From Chloracidobacterium sp. (lineage in GTDB: Bacteria > Acidobacteriota > Blastocatellia > Chloracidobacteriales > Chloracidobacteriaceae), in NCBI GenBank assembly GCA_025057975.1, contig JANWUV010000005.1, positions 62,001 through 126,000 of the forward strand: DNA of 64,000 nt, written 5' to 3'. The notes below the pieces were generated by a model, which saw only the letters and a program-made list of their open reading frames with translations, was not told where the DNA came from and ran no database searches. Below are positions 8,829-18,594 of the stretch, piece after piece. Within the stretch, counting starts at the first letter, position 1; each line of letters begins with the position of its first letter. A program made the translations under genes and the position numbers.

Positions 8829-10226
8829 ATGACCACGCCTGATTACACTGGTCGCAACATCGTCGTCGTCGGTGCCGGCGTCAGCGGCGTTGAGGCGGCG
8901 CGCTTTCTGCTGGCGCATGGCGCGCGCGTGACGCTTTCCGACGGCCGCCCCCTGGACAAGCTGCCGGCCGCCGTCGCGTCATTGCAGGCGCAGGGCGTGA
9001 CGATTGAGGCCGGCGGGCACCGGCCTGAAACCTTTCTCAACGCGGATGAGATTGTCGTCAGTCCGGGCGTCCCACCGACGCTGGCGTACCTTCAACAAGC
9101 GCGGCAGGCCGGCGTTCCCATCATCGGAGAGATTGAGTTGGCATTTCGCCACTTACGCGGCCGAATTGTCGGCGTGACCGGCACGAACGGGAAAAGTACG
9201 ACCACGACCCTTATCGGGCGACTGCTGGCCGACGGCGGCCTGCCGACGCAGGTCGGCGGCAACATCGGCGTTGCAGCCGTTTCGCTCGTTGAAACTTCGC
9301 GCGACGATGGTTGGACGGTACTAGAATGCAGCAGCTTTCAACTTGAGACCGTTGTCACGTTTCGCCCGCACATCGGCGTCCTGCTCAACATTACGCCCGA
9401 CCATCTTGACCGTCACGGAACGTTTGAAAACTACGTCGCGGCGAAGTTGAATTTGTTTCGTCGGTTCGACGCAGAAACGTTGGCCGTCCTCAACGCGGAC
9501 GATCCGACGACGCCGCGCGTGCAGGCCTTGCTGGCGGGGCAGTCGTCGCCGCTGACCCTGTTTTCCGCCCGCCGCGAGTTGGACGAGGGGCTGTTCGTAC
9601 GCGGGGATGAGATCGTTTGTCGCACGCGCGCCGTTGAGCGCGTGCTGTGCTGCTGCGCCGACGTACCGCTTCCCGGCCGCCACAACCTCGAAAACACGTT
9701 GGCAAGCTTGGCGGTCGCACTGGCGGCCGGCGTCGCGCCAGAGGACGCGCGCGCAACCGTCCGCAACTTTCGGGGTCTTGAGCACCGGATGGAGTTGGTC
9801 GCCGAGGTTGGCGGCGTTCGCTACTTCAACGATTCCAAGGCCACCAACGTTGCGGCGGCGCAGGTCGCTATCGAAGCCTTTCCGTCGGGGCTGCACGTGA
9901 TTCTAGGCGGCCTCGACAAGGACGGTGACTTTGCGCCGCTGGCGACGGCGCTGGCCCCACGCGCCGCTTCAGTGGCGCTGATTGGCAAGGCCGCCGACAA
10001 GATCGCCGCTGCGCTTGCCGGACGCCTTACTCAACCGGTGACGCGCCACGAAAGTCTGGCGGAGGCGGTGCGCGCGCTGGCGGCACGCGCCGCGCCGGGT
10101 GACACCATTTTGCTCGCGCCGGCCTGCGCCAGTTTCGATATGTTTGACAACTTCGAGCATCGGGGGCAGGTCTTCAAGGCGGTTGTCAAGGAGGTGATTT
10201 CCAGTGTGCGGAGCGAAGCGTCATGA
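8829..10226 (+). CDS. murD: UDP-MurNAc-L-alanine:D-glutamate ligase MurD
   Basis: 465 residues. Adds D-glutamate to UDP-MurNAc-L-Ala. Motifs in order: Rossmann-like VVGAGVSGVEAARFLLAHGA, ATP-binding GVTGTNGKSTTTTLIGRLL, LNITPDHLDRHGTFENYVAA, FNDSKATNVAAAQVAIEAF, and the C-terminal LAPACASFDMFDNFEHRG. The stop codon overlaps the ftsW start by 4 nt, a common form of translational coupling within this cluster. Confidence 0.95.
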   Translation: MTTPDYTGRNIVVVGAGVSGVEAARFLLAHGARVTLSDGRPLDKLPAAVASLQAQGVTIEAGGHRPETFLNADEIVVSPGVPPTLAYLQQARQAGVPIIGEIELAFRHLRGRIVGVTGTNGKSTTTTLIGRLLADGGLPTQVGGNIGVAAVSLVETSRDDGWTVLECSSFQLETVVTFRPHIGVLLNITPDHLDRHGTFENYVAAKLNLFRRFDAETLAVLNADDPTTPRVQALLAGQSSPLTLFSARRELDEGLFVRGDEIVCRTRAVERVLCCCADVPLPGRHNLENTLASLAVALAAGVAPEDARATVRNFRGLEHRMELVAEVGGVRYFNDSKATNVAAAQVAIEAFPSGLHVILGGLDKDGDFAPLATALAPRAASVALIGKAADKIAAALAGRLTQPVTRHESLAEAVRALAARAAPGDTILLAPACASFDMFDNFEHRGQVFKAVVKEVISSVRSEAS

Positions 10227-11356
10227 AACTGACCCTCGCCATCCCCAAAACGGTTCCGGTCGCGCGCAACTTTGTCTCCTTTGTTGATCCATGGCTGCTG
10301 GCGGCAACGGCGGCCCTGACACTGTTCGGACTGGTGATGGTGTACAGCGCTTCGGCGACACTGGCGCGCGAAGCCTACCAGACGCAGTTTCACTTCGTCC
10401 TGCGACAGTTTCTGGCCGCGCTCGTTGGGTGCGGCTTGCTCGTCGGTGGCTTGTGGATTGGCTACCCACGCCTTGAGCGTTCATGGGTGGTGTACGGGCT
10501 GCTGGGCGTCGCCGTCGGGTTGCTAGTGTTGGTGTTGCTGCTGCCGCCGGTACGCAACACGCACCGCTTCATTCGCCTGCCGGGGATGATGTTTCAACCG
10601 TCGGAACTAGCCAAGCCGGCGCTTGTTTTGTTCTTGGCGTTTTTTCTGAGTCGGAAAGACGCGCTTGCGCGCCGTGATCCGTTCCAAACACTGCTGCCCG
10701 CCGGCTTGGTTACCGGCGTGCTGGCCGGCCTGGTTTTTCTGGGGCGCGATCTAGGAACGGTCTTGATACTGGGCGGCACGGCGGCGGCGATGCTGCTGGT
10801 CGCTGGAGTGCCGTGCCGCCAACTGGCGGCGGCTGGTTTGGCTTGCGCGCCGCTTCTACTATACGCCGCACTGAAAGAACCTTACCGCCGCGCGCGGCTG
10901 CTAGCGTTCCTCGATCCGTGGAAAGCGCCGCGTGAGGAAGGCTTCCAGATCATCCAATCCCTGCTGGCGATTGGCAGCGGCGGCGTGTCCGGCGTCGGTT
11001 TGGCGCAGAGCCGACAAAAGCTGTTTTACCTGCCGGAGGCGCACACGGACTTCATCTTCTCCGTCATTGCTGAAGAAATCGGTCTGATCGGCAGCCTAAT
11101 GGTGATTGGTTTGTTCGGCGTCCTACTGGTGCGCGGACTGCGGGCGGCTTATTTAGCGTCAGATGAGTTCGGCAAACTGCTGGCTGTCGGCGTTACCGTA
11201 CTGTTGGTCGGACAGGCGTTGTTTAACCTGAGCGTGGTGTTGGGGTTGGCCCCAGCCAAAGGCATTCCGCTCCCATTCGTCAGCTACGGCGGCAGTTCGC
11301 TGATGATGAGTCTTCTGGCCACCGGCTGGCTGTTGAGCGTCTCGCGGCGGACGTGA
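10223..11356 (+). CDS. ftsW: Lipid-II glycosyltransferase FtsW (SEDS family)
   Basis: 377 residues with about ten hydrophobic segments. SEDS-family signatures include RLPGMMFQPSELAKPALVLF, LVFLGRDLGTVLILGG, the extracellular-loop region LPEAHTDFIFSVIAEEIGL and the C-terminal PFVSYGGSSLMMSLLATG. FtsW polymerises glycan strands at the septum together with a class B PBP (FtsI). Position between murD and murG argues for FtsW rather than RodA. Its usual partner ftsI is not in this window. ATG overlaps murD by 4 nt. Confidence 0.94.
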   Translation: MKLTLAIPKTVPVARNFVSFVDPWLLAATAALTLFGLVMVYSASATLAREAYQTQFHFVLRQFLAALVGCGLLVGGLWIGYPRLERSWVVYGLLGVAVGLLVLVLLLPPVRNTHRFIRLPGMMFQPSELAKPALVLFLAFFLSRKDALARRDPFQTLLPAGLVTGVLAGLVFLGRDLGTVLILGGTAAAMLLVAGVPCRQLAAAGLACAPLLLYAALKEPYRRARLLAFLDPWKAPREEGFQIIQSLLAIGSGGVSGVGLAQSRQKLFYLPEAHTDFIFSVIAEEIGLIGSLMVIGLFGVLLVRGLRAAYLASDEFGKLLAVGVTVLLVGQALFNLSVVLGLAPAKGIPLPFVSYGGSSLMMSLLATGWLLSVSRRT

Positions 11357-11405
11357 ATGCAGAACGCTCAAGTCGGAACGTTTTGGGTGAAAGCGAGGGC
11401 AGGAG

Positions 11406-12482
11406 GTGCGCGTCCTCATGGCAGCCGGCGGCACCGGCGGACATATTTTTCCTGGCATCGCCATCGCACGGGCGTTTGTGCGCCGCGACCCAACAACCGA
11501 GGTGCATTTTGTTGGTACGGAGCGTGGGTTGGAGAAAAAACTTGTCCCGGAAGCGGGCTTCCAGTTGACGTTGATTCCGGCGGGCGCGCTCAACAATGTC
11601 TCTTGGGGGCGACGGCTGCAAACGCTGGGCACCATGCCGTCCGGTCTCTGGAAGGCATGGCGGTTGGTGAGAAGCTTCAAACCAGACATCGCCGTTGGCG
11701 TCGGCGGTTACGCCTCGGGGCCGGCGATGCTGGCCGCCATCGTCCATGGCGTGCCGACGCTGGCGGTTGAGGTCAACGTTCTGCCCGGTCTTACCAATCG
11801 CCTGCTGGCCCCTTTTGTGACCGGGGCGGCTGTGTCATACCGCGAGACCGCTGTGTATTTTGGCGCAAAAGCCGTCCTGACCGGCACGCCGGTGCGCGTT
11901 GAGTTTGAGCAAATTCCACCGAAGCCGTCTGATGCGCCGCGCGGGCGGGTGCTCGTCTTTGGGGGCAGTCAGGGCGCACAGGCCATCAACCGCGCCATGG
12001 CGGACGCCGCGCCGCACTTGGCGGTGCGACCGGGGTTGTCCATTGTCCATCAGACTGGCGAACGCGACGTTGAGTTAGTGCGTGCCGCCTATGCGGCGGC
12101 TGGTCTCCAGGCGGAGGTTCTCCCGTTCATTCACCACATGGCGGAAGCGATGGCGGCGGCGGATGTCTTGGTCTGCCGGGCCGGGGCAGCGACCATCGCT
12201 GAGATTGCCGCCGCCGGACGCGCAGCGATTTTTATTCCCTTTCCGCAAGCGGCCGATGACCATCAACGGAAAAACGCCGAGGCGTTTGCCCAAGCAGGTG
12301 CGGGTGAAGTGATTCTGCAAGCCGATCTTACTGGAGCGAAGCTTGCCCAAACCATTCTCAACCTTCTTGATGACCCTAAACGATTGGCCCGCATGGAAGC
12401 CGCCGCCCGTGCTTTGGCGGTTCCACGGGCGGCGGAACGCACCGTGGACGTTGCGTACCAAATTCTCCGTCGCGCAAGATGA
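11406..12482 (+). CDS. murG: UDP-GlcNAc:lipid I N-acetylglucosaminyltransferase MurG
   Basis: 358 residues. Adds GlcNAc to lipid I to make lipid II at the cytoplasmic face. The N-terminus reads MRVLMAAGGTGGHIFPGIAI with the glycine-rich acceptor loop; VGVGGYASGPAMLAAI, FGGSQGAQAINRAM and the UDP-GlcNAc site RAGAATIAEIAAAGRAAIFI follow. I chose the GTG at 11406 because it restores the MRVL strand that precedes the Gly loop; an ATG four codons on would remove it. GAGGG lies a usable distance upstream. Confidence 0.95.
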   Translation: MRVLMAAGGTGGHIFPGIAIARAFVRRDPTTEVHFVGTERGLEKKLVPEAGFQLTLIPAGALNNVSWGRRLQTLGTMPSGLWKAWRLVRSFKPDIAVGVGGYASGPAMLAAIVHGVPTLAVEVNVLPGLTNRLLAPFVTGAAVSYRETAVYFGAKAVLTGTPVRVEFEQIPPKPSDAPRGRVLVFGGSQGAQAINRAMADAAPHLAVRPGLSIVHQTGERDVELVRAAYAAAGLQAEVLPFIHHMAEAMAAADVLVCRAGAATIAEIAAAGRAAIFIPFPQAADDHQRKNAEAFAQAGAGEVILQADLTGAKLAQTILNLLDDPKRLARMEAAARALAVPRAAERTVDVAYQILRRAR

Positions 12483-12489
12483 CGTAGCT

Positions 12490-13857
12490 ATGGTCGAGCA
12501 TGTGCACTTTATCGGCGTCGGCGGGAGCGGCATGAGCGGCGTGGCGGAAATCGCGTTGCGGCGCGGCTGGCGGGTCTCCGGGTCGGATCTCGTAGCGTCG
12601 GCGACGACGGCGCGCTTGGAACAACTGGGCGTGCGTGTGTTCATTGGCCACGATCCTCGGCACATCAGCGGCGCGCACCGTGTTGTCGTCTCCAGCGCCG
12701 TCAAGCCTGACAACCCAGAACGACGGGCGGCGCAGGAGCGGGGCATTCCCGTCATTCATCGCGCGGCAATGCTTGCCGAGTTGATGGCGGGCAAAACGGC
12801 TATCACCATTGCCGGAACCCACGGTAAAACTACGACCAGCGCGATGGTCTTCAGTTTGCTTCGGGCAGCCAAGGCCGATCCAACAGCTGTGATTGGCGCG
12901 GCGTTGGACGGCATCGGCGGCGGCGCCGTCGCCGGCGACGGCTGCTGCTTCGTCGCAGAAGCCGACGAGAGCGACGGCTCGTTTCTTCTCCTGCCACGCG
13001 ACATTGCCGTTGTCACTAACATTGACCGCGACCATTTGGACTTTTACCGCGACTTGGACGCCATCACCGACCACTTTGTACGCTTTGCCGAAGGTGTCCC
13101 GGATGCAGGATTGGTTGTCGCCTGCGCCGACGATCCCGGCGTACAAAGGTTTTTGCCGCGCCTGACAAAACGAACCGTCCTCTATGGACTGACAGCCCCG
13201 AATGTGCATTTGCGCGCCGCCGAACTTGCTTCTGAGAAGCCTTTTGGTTGGACGTTTATCATCCGGCACGCCACCGACCGGCTTGGAAGAGTGCGTCTTC
13301 AAGTTCCTGGCCGGCATGCTGTCTTGAATGCTTTAGCCGCTGTCGCCATCGGTCTTGAATTGGGGATCGGCTTTGAGGCCATACAAGTCGGGCTGGAAAT
13401 GTTCAAAAATGCTTCTCGACGGTTCCAAATCCGTGGGGAAAAGAATAATGTTCTTGTCATTGACGACTATGGCCACCACCCGGTTGAAATCGCCGCCGTT
13501 CTGGATGCGGCGCGCAAAACCGAGCGCCGTATCGTCTTGGTATTTCAACCACACCGTTATTCGCGTACACGGCATTTGTTTGCAGATTTTGTGACGGCGC
13601 TGGGTGGCGCGGATGTAGCGTGTATTGTGGATGTTTACGCGGCGGGCGAAGCGCCGATAACTGGTGTGACATCGGCGGCGCTGGCCGCCGCCCTACAGGC
13701 CGCCGGTCATCCGGCGACCTACTATGTCGGTGATCTCGAAGCGGCGTTGCCGGCCGTGGTTGCGCTGACCCGGCCCGGCGACGTGTTGTTGACTGTCGGC
13801 GCTGGGGATGTCTGGCGGCTAGGAGAAAGGTTTTTAGGGCATGCCGAAGTCGCTTGA
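12490..13857 (+). CDS. murC: UDP-MurNAc:L-alanine ligase MurC
   Basis: 455 residues from the ATG at 12490, 7 nt after murG; the frame is open further upstream inside murG, but the protein family starts at MVEHVHFIGVGGSGMSGVAE. Catalyses the first amino-acid addition to UDP-MurNAc. ATP loop ITIAGTHGKTTTSAMVF, EADESDGSFLLL, TNIDRDHLDFY, DDYGHHPVEIAAVL and FQPHRYSRTRHL are all present. Its 3' end overlaps murB by 17 nt. Confidence 0.96.
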   Translation: MVEHVHFIGVGGSGMSGVAEIALRRGWRVSGSDLVASATTARLEQLGVRVFIGHDPRHISGAHRVVVSSAVKPDNPERRAAQERGIPVIHRAAMLAELMAGKTAITIAGTHGKTTTSAMVFSLLRAAKADPTAVIGAALDGIGGGAVAGDGCCFVAEADESDGSFLLLPRDIAVVTNIDRDHLDFYRDLDAITDHFVRFAEGVPDAGLVVACADDPGVQRFLPRLTKRTVLYGLTAPNVHLRAAELASEKPFGWTFIIRHATDRLGRVRLQVPGRHAVLNALAAVAIGLELGIGFEAIQVGLEMFKNASRRFQIRGEKNNVLVIDDYGHHPVEIAAVLDAARKTERRIVLVFQPHRYSRTRHLFADFVTALGGADVACIVDVYAAGEAPITGVTSAALAAALQAAGHPATYYVGDLEAALPAVVALTRPGDVLLTVGAGDVWRLGERFLGHAEVA

Positions 13858-14737
13858 GCAAATTTGCGCCAAGCTGAACGTGGACGCTCGCTTTCGCCAG
13901 CCGATGCGCCGGCTGACTTCGCTGCGCGTCGGCGGTGAGATTGCCTGTGTAGCCTATCCCGACACACCAGAGAAGGCGGCGGCGTTGGTACAGGCGTTCA
14001 ATGAAAACGGCGTCCGCTGGAGTCCGTTGGGTTACGGAACAAACCTCTTAGTGGCGGATGAGCCGCTCAACCGGGCGGCCATTAGTTTGCGCGCGCTCAA
14101 GACCCAGGTGGTGTTTGATGGGCTGCGGGTGACGGCGCCCGCTGGCTACAGCCTGCCGCGTCTCGTCAATCAATGCGTGGAGCGTGGTTTGTCGGGCGTC
14201 GAGGGGTTAGCCCCAATTCCAGGCAGCGTCGGCGGCGCAGTCAAGATGAACGCCGGGTCACACGGCTATGAAATTGCGGATGTGATTGTGTCCGTAGATG
14301 TTGCGCGTGACGGTCGGATCATCACACTGCCCCGTGAAACGCTGGACTTCGCCTACCGACGGTCGCCGTTCACCGACCAAGATTTGATTCTTGGGGTTAC
14401 GTTGCAACTTCGTCCCGGCGACGCTGGAACCAGCCGTGCTGAAATTGCAGAATACCGCCGACGCCGCGCAGCGACGCAGCCTGTCAACGCCAACAGCGCC
14501 GGATGTATGTTCAAAAACCCGGGGCCAGACCTCGCCGCCGGGCGTATCATTGACGAACTAGGCATGAAAGGCGACGCCGTTGGCGGAGCAACCATTTCGC
14601 CGTTGCATGCCAACTTCATTGTGACGAACGGCAACGCCCGGGCAGCGGATGTCTTTGCGTTGGTTGAACGGATTCGGTCGCGCGTCCGTGAGGCGCGTGG
14701 GATTGAGCTTGAAATGGAAGTCGAAGTTTGGGACTAA
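13841..14737 (+). CDS. murB: UDP-N-acetylenolpyruvoylglucosamine reductase MurB
   Basis: 298 residues, matching the shorter (type II) MurB class. FAD- and NADPH-dependent reduction of enolpyruvyl-UDP-GlcNAc to UDP-MurNAc. Seen: TSLRVGGEIACVAYP, WSPLGYGTNLLVADEP, LAPIPGSVGGAVKMNAGSHG with the FAD-binding glycines, the catalytic-serine region NSAGCMFKNP, and LHANFIVTNGNARAADVFAL near the end. Overlaps murC by 17 nt, so translation is probably coupled. In many bacteria ddl follows; here ftsQ comes next after 17 nt. Confidence 0.95.
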   Translation: MPKSLEQICAKLNVDARFRQPMRRLTSLRVGGEIACVAYPDTPEKAAALVQAFNENGVRWSPLGYGTNLLVADEPLNRAAISLRALKTQVVFDGLRVTAPAGYSLPRLVNQCVERGLSGVEGLAPIPGSVGGAVKMNAGSHGYEIADVIVSVDVARDGRIITLPRETLDFAYRRSPFTDQDLILGVTLQLRPGDAGTSRAEIAEYRRRRAATQPVNANSAGCMFKNPGPDLAAGRIIDELGMKGDAVGGATISPLHANFIVTNGNARAADVFALVERIRSRVREARGIELEMEVEVWD

Positions 14738-14754
14738 AAACGTAAAGGAGTCTC

Positions 14755-15774
14755 ATGGTGTTCGCCGCCCGTACCCCTCGCCAAGTCCTGCCGTCGCGCC
14801 GTAAGCGGATGCACGAAGCCGCTGTTGTCTCCAGCGCGTGGGACGTGGTGTCTTCCGTAGGCCGTCGCCTTCGGAGTTGGCAGTCGGGAGTAATCTGGAT
14901 GGCGCTGCTGGCTAGTCTCACCGCGATGGGGACGGCGATGACGCGGTCGAGTTTATTCACACTGCGGCGTGTGGAGGTCATCGGTTGTCAGTCGCCGCTG
15001 GCCGAGGACGTTGAACGCGCTGTGCGGCAGCAGGCGACCGGCTCGCTCCTGACGGTATCTCTTCCAGGGTTGCGCCGGCATCTAGAAAGCCTAGCCCGGG
15101 TGCGGCGGGTGAGTGTCGTGCGGATTTTGCCCGATACGGTGCGGGTTGTGGTTGAGGAACGAAAACCGGTCGTTCTGGCGCAAATGGCGGAACGCGGCAG
15201 TCTGGTTTGGCTTGACGATGAGGGCGTTGTCCTTGGCGCGTACAACCCGGAGACAGATGGCGAACCGCCGAGTGTGGTGGTTGGGTTCGCTTCGGATCGA
15301 GAGCCGAGTGGACAACGTGAAAATCGAATGCGGTTGCAGCTTTACCGCAACCTGATGTGGGCGCTCGACGCCGCTGAGCCGCGTCTTTCTGAGCGGATTG
15401 AGTCGGTGGATTTGTCGCACTTGGAGGATGTGCGCGTTCAGCTGCGCAACAGCCGGATTGTTGTCGGCCTTGGGCGAGAGGATTTTCGCGCGCGCCTGTT
15501 GCATGCCTGTGAGATTATAGACGCGCTCCAGCGGCGTGACGTCGCTATTCTTGAGCGTCTGCGTTCTTCCGAGCCGCACATCTTTGAGAAAGCGCCGTTT
15601 TTGAAGTCTGTCACGATGGTCAGCCTGCGCGATGTGCATCTTGGCTTTGACGAACGCGCCGCCGCTGTCTCGTCCCGCTCTTCGTCTGGGACACGCCGCC
15701 CAGCGCCGCCGCGACCGACCAGGGCAACGCCAACAACAAATCCTCGCTCACAGGGTGTGACGTCGCGGAGGTAG
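14755..15774 (+). CDS. ftsQ: Cell division protein FtsQ (POTRA domain)
   Basis: 339 residues. A basic N-terminal cytoplasmic stretch is followed by one membrane segment (about residues 47-63, VIWMALLASLTAMGTAM), then a POTRA domain starting SLFTLRRVEVIGCQSPLAED and continuing RVRRVSVVRILPDTVRVVVE, and the FtsQ domain to about residue 290. The last ~40 residues are Ser/Pro/Arg-rich. FtsQ bridges FtsA/FtsZ-side and FtsBL/FtsI components of the divisome. An AAAGGAG ribosome site lies before the ATG, and ftsA begins 3 nt downstream. Confidence 0.9.
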   Translation: MVFAARTPRQVLPSRRKRMHEAAVVSSAWDVVSSVGRRLRSWQSGVIWMALLASLTAMGTAMTRSSLFTLRRVEVIGCQSPLAEDVERAVRQQATGSLLTVSLPGLRRHLESLARVRRVSVVRILPDTVRVVVEERKPVVLAQMAERGSLVWLDDEGVVLGAYNPETDGEPPSVVVGFASDREPSGQRENRMRLQLYRNLMWALDAAEPRLSERIESVDLSHLEDVRVQLRNSRIVVGLGREDFRARLLHACEIIDALQRRDVAILERLRSSEPHIFEKAPFLKSVTMVSLRDVHLGFDERAAAVSSRSSSGTRRPAPPRPTRATPTTNPRSQGVTSRR

Positions 15775-15777
15775 TCC

Positions 15778-17040
15778 ATGGCCCGAGCCTTCCCCTACAC
15801 AGCGAGTCTTGATCTTGGCTCTACCCGAACCCGGATGGTGATTGCGACGCCTGTCCCAGACCGCGACCGCTGGGCGGTGGCCGGCTATGCTGAGGTACCG
15901 TCCAAGGGAATCCGAAAGGGCGTGGTGGTCAACATTGAGTTGGCGGAAGAAACCATCCGGCAGGCGTTGCACGAAGCTGAAAAAATGGCCGGCTTTGAGG
16001 TTTCCTCCGTCCATGCGGGTCTGTCAGGTCTGCATATCCGCAGCCTTAACGGCCATGGCGTCGTTGCAGTAGCCCAGCGCAACCGGCAAATTACGGCGGC
16101 GGATATTCAACGAGTCATTGAGCAGGCAAGCGCCGTCAGCCTGCCGTCTGACCGGGGGATCATCGAGGTTCTCCCACAGGAATTTGTCGTGGATGAACAG
16201 GACGGAATCGGCGATCCCCTCGGTATGTTGGGCATGCGGCTGGAAGTCACCGTACATATAGTGACTTCACCTATAACGGCCTCACAAAACATCGTGACAA
16301 GCGCAAACCGGCTAGGTATGATTGTGGAAGACCTCACCCTTAGTTCCCTAGCCGCTGCCGCCGCAACGCTCACGGAAGAAGAACGTGAATACGGGACAGC
16401 CATTGTTGATATTGGCGGTGACATTACTAGCCTTGCTGTGTTTCAGCGCGGTGCAGTCCGCCACACGGCGATGTTTGGGATCGGTGGGGCGCATTTTACC
16501 AACGATATTGTGGTTGGGCTGCGGTCATCCGTGCCTGAAGCGGAGCGCATTAAGCAGACATTTGGGTGCGCCTTTGCACCGTTATTGCATCCACATGAAC
16601 GCGAAGAGCAACTTGAATTTGCAGCTTCTGGTGGGCGGGCGCGGGTCCTTTCCCGCCAAGTCTTATGTGAAATGCTCCAGCCGCGGGCTGAGGAAATTTT
16701 CAAGCAACTCCGGGAGAATCTTCGAGAGGCAGGATTTGAGCGAAAATTATCAAGTGGTTTGGTGCTGACTGGCGGCGGCAGCCTCCTTTCGGGGATTCCC
16801 GAACTGGCGGAACGCATGCTGGATGTCCCTGTACGCATTGGTGTCCCCGATGGACTGGATGGTCTCAATGAGGAACTTCGCCGGGCTGAATGGGCGACGG
16901 CAATTGGATTGATTCTTTCAAGTATTCGTCCACGCGCACATCATTACTTACGACCGCGTGGGACAAGTTGGCGAGACTGGTTGACAGGCATTGGGGCAGG
17001 TATCAAGAGTTTGTTCTCTTTGTCGAGTTCAGCGCGCTAA
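15778..17040 (+). CDS. ftsA: Cell division protein FtsA
   Basis: 420 residues. Actin-like ATPase that tethers FtsZ to the membrane. Seen: SLDLGSTRTRMVIATPVP (phosphate 1), the 1C subdomain stretch VHAGLSGLHIRSLNGHGVVA, IVDIGGDITSLAVFQRGAVR (phosphate 2) and LVLTGGGSLLSGIPELAERM (adenosine site). The C-terminus ends in a helix-like GIKSLFSLSS that could act as the membrane-targeting amphipathic segment. It begins 3 nt after ftsQ; 63 nt separate it from ftsZ. Confidence 0.95.
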   Translation: MARAFPYTASLDLGSTRTRMVIATPVPDRDRWAVAGYAEVPSKGIRKGVVVNIELAEETIRQALHEAEKMAGFEVSSVHAGLSGLHIRSLNGHGVVAVAQRNRQITAADIQRVIEQASAVSLPSDRGIIEVLPQEFVVDEQDGIGDPLGMLGMRLEVTVHIVTSPITASQNIVTSANRLGMIVEDLTLSSLAAAAATLTEEEREYGTAIVDIGGDITSLAVFQRGAVRHTAMFGIGGAHFTNDIVVGLRSSVPEAERIKQTFGCAFAPLLHPHEREEQLEFAASGGRARVLSRQVLCEMLQPRAEEIFKQLRENLREAGFERKLSSGLVLTGGGSLLSGIPELAERMLDVPVRIGVPDGLDGLNEELRRAEWATAIGLILSSIRPRAHHYLRPRGTSWRDWLTGIGAGIKSLFSLSSSAR

Positions 17041-17103
17041 CTATTACGTTTTCCATTATACAAAAGGTCCTGACCACGGTCACGGGTAGGAGGCAATCAT
17101 CCC

Positions 17104-18255
17104 ATGGGAGTAGATAACAAGCGACCATCAAGTCCACCATCAGTGAGGTTTGAATTTGTGGAAAACACCATCTCGAAGGGTGCAAACATCAAGGTCATCG
17201 GCGTCGGCGGCGGCGGTGGCAACGCCGTCAATCGGATGATTGAGTCTGGTATTGAAGGCATTTCTTTTCTCGTGGTGAATACCGACATGCAGGCGCTGAG
17301 TATGTCAAAGGCCGCCGTCAAAATCCAGATCGGCAGCAAGCGGACGCGGGGGCTAGGCGCCGGCGCCGACCCGGTCGTTGGCCGTGAGGCCGCGCTCGAA
17401 GACACTGAAAAAATTATTGACGCCCTTGAAGGAGCTGACATGGTGTTTATTACGGCCGGCATGGGCGGCGGGACGGGCACCGGCGCTGCGCCGATTGTCG
17501 CCGGCCTAGCGAGTGAACTGGAAATTTTGACCGTCGCAGTCGTCACCAAGCCGTTCAGTTTTGAAGGCCGCCGTCGGATGATGAATGCTGAGAAAGGTAT
17601 CCGTGAACTTCACGAATGTGTGGACACGATTATCACCATTCCTAATGATCGCCTGCTAACGACCGTGGATCGGAACACATCGCTGGCCGACTCCTTCCGT
17701 ATGGCGGACGATGTGCTGCGCCAAGCCGTGCAAGGGATTTCAGACCTCATTACCGTGCCCGGAATGATCAACCTTGATTTCGCCGATGTCCGCACCATTA
17801 TGCGCGGCTCCGGCATTGCTCTAATGGGAACGGGGCAGGCTTCCGGCGAAAACCGCGCCATTCAAGCGACCAATGCAGCCATCGCCAGCCCACTGCTCGA
17901 AGAAGCCTCGATTGAAGGAGCGCGCGGCGTTCTCGTTAACATCACGGGCGGTCACGACTTGACGCTGCACGAAGTCAACGAAGCCACCTCGATTATTCAG
18001 AAAGCGGCGCACCCGGAGGCCAACATCATTTTCGGCGCGGTCATTGATGATCGGATGAAGGATGCGATGAAAATTACGGTCATCGCCACCGGCTTCGATC
18101 AATCCACCCAAGCCGCCAACCAGCCGCCGTCCACAGCGACGACAACCGCCGTGGGGAACGTTGTCGCGCCGTCTTCGTTTGGACGACCGCCATCGCCGGC
18201 GGCGGAAGCCGACGTTCTCGATAGGCCGACCTTCCTGCGCCGGAAAGCCGAGTAA
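17104..18255 (+). CDS. ftsZ: Cell division GTPase FtsZ
   Basis: 383 residues. Tubulin-like GTPase forming the Z ring. [18 protein letters not shown] begins the nucleotide fold, the tubulin signature [16 protein letters not shown] is intact, and the T7-loop region [20 protein letters not shown] supplies the catalytic acid. After a flexible linker rich in Thr and Pro, the conserved C-terminal peptide is seen as [12 protein letters not shown], the site for FtsA binding. A TAGGAGG ribosome site lies 10 nt before the ATG. This is the last gene of the cluster; no lpxC follows. Confidence 0.97.
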   Translation: MGVDNKRPSSPPSVRFEFVENTISKGANIKVIGVGGGGGNAVNRMIESGIEGISFLVVNTDMQALSMSKAAVKIQIGSKRTRGLGAGADPVVGREAALEDTEKIIDALEGADMVFITAGMGGGTGTGAAPIVAGLASELEILTVAVVTKPFSFEGRRRMMNAEKGIRELHECVDTIITIPNDRLLTTVDRNTSLADSFRMADDVLRQAVQGISDLITVPGMINLDFADVRTIMRGSGIALMGTGQASGENRAIQATNAAIASPLLEEASIEGARGVLVNITGGHDLTLHEVNEATSIIQKAAHPEANIIFGAVIDDRMKDAMKITVIATGFDQSTQAANQPPSTATTTAVGNVVAPSSFGRPPSPAAEADVLDRPTFLRRKAE

Positions 18256-18594
18256 GCGCCTCTGCACCAGGGGCCGGCTCCCGCGGAGTTGAGCGATAAC
18301 AATAGGCGTGATAGGGCTTGGCCTGCATAGATCGCTCTGCGCAACAGGTGGACGCCGACTCGCCCAGAAAGCCGACGCCCAGCGCCTTGTTGCGCAGCGA
18401 CGAGAGGCATACAGCGGCGTCCCCCGTCAGGCTCGGCGCAGCGAGGGCTGACGCCAGCGTCGCACGCTCAGCATTCGACTGCGTCGCCACAGGTAAGGCG
18501 AGCGTCGCCGGTCCCACAAAGTCAACGCCGGGAGATACAGCCAAAGGGCTAGGTGTTCCTCGGATGGCTCTGTAAGAGGATGGGATTGGCTGCG
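18256..18594. other. Intergenic stretch between convergent ftsZ and prenyl synthase genes
   Basis: About 340 nt with no gene I can support. Open frames here on both strands lack recognisable motifs or good ribosome sites, and the longest minus-strand one runs into ftsZ. No tRNA fold or strong T-tailed hairpin is evident. Confidence 0.5.

Noticed and set aside
18080-18544. A 154-codon minus-strand frame in the ftsZ 3' gap
   Set aside because: It overlaps the ftsZ end, has no ribosome site and shows no recognisable protein pattern.
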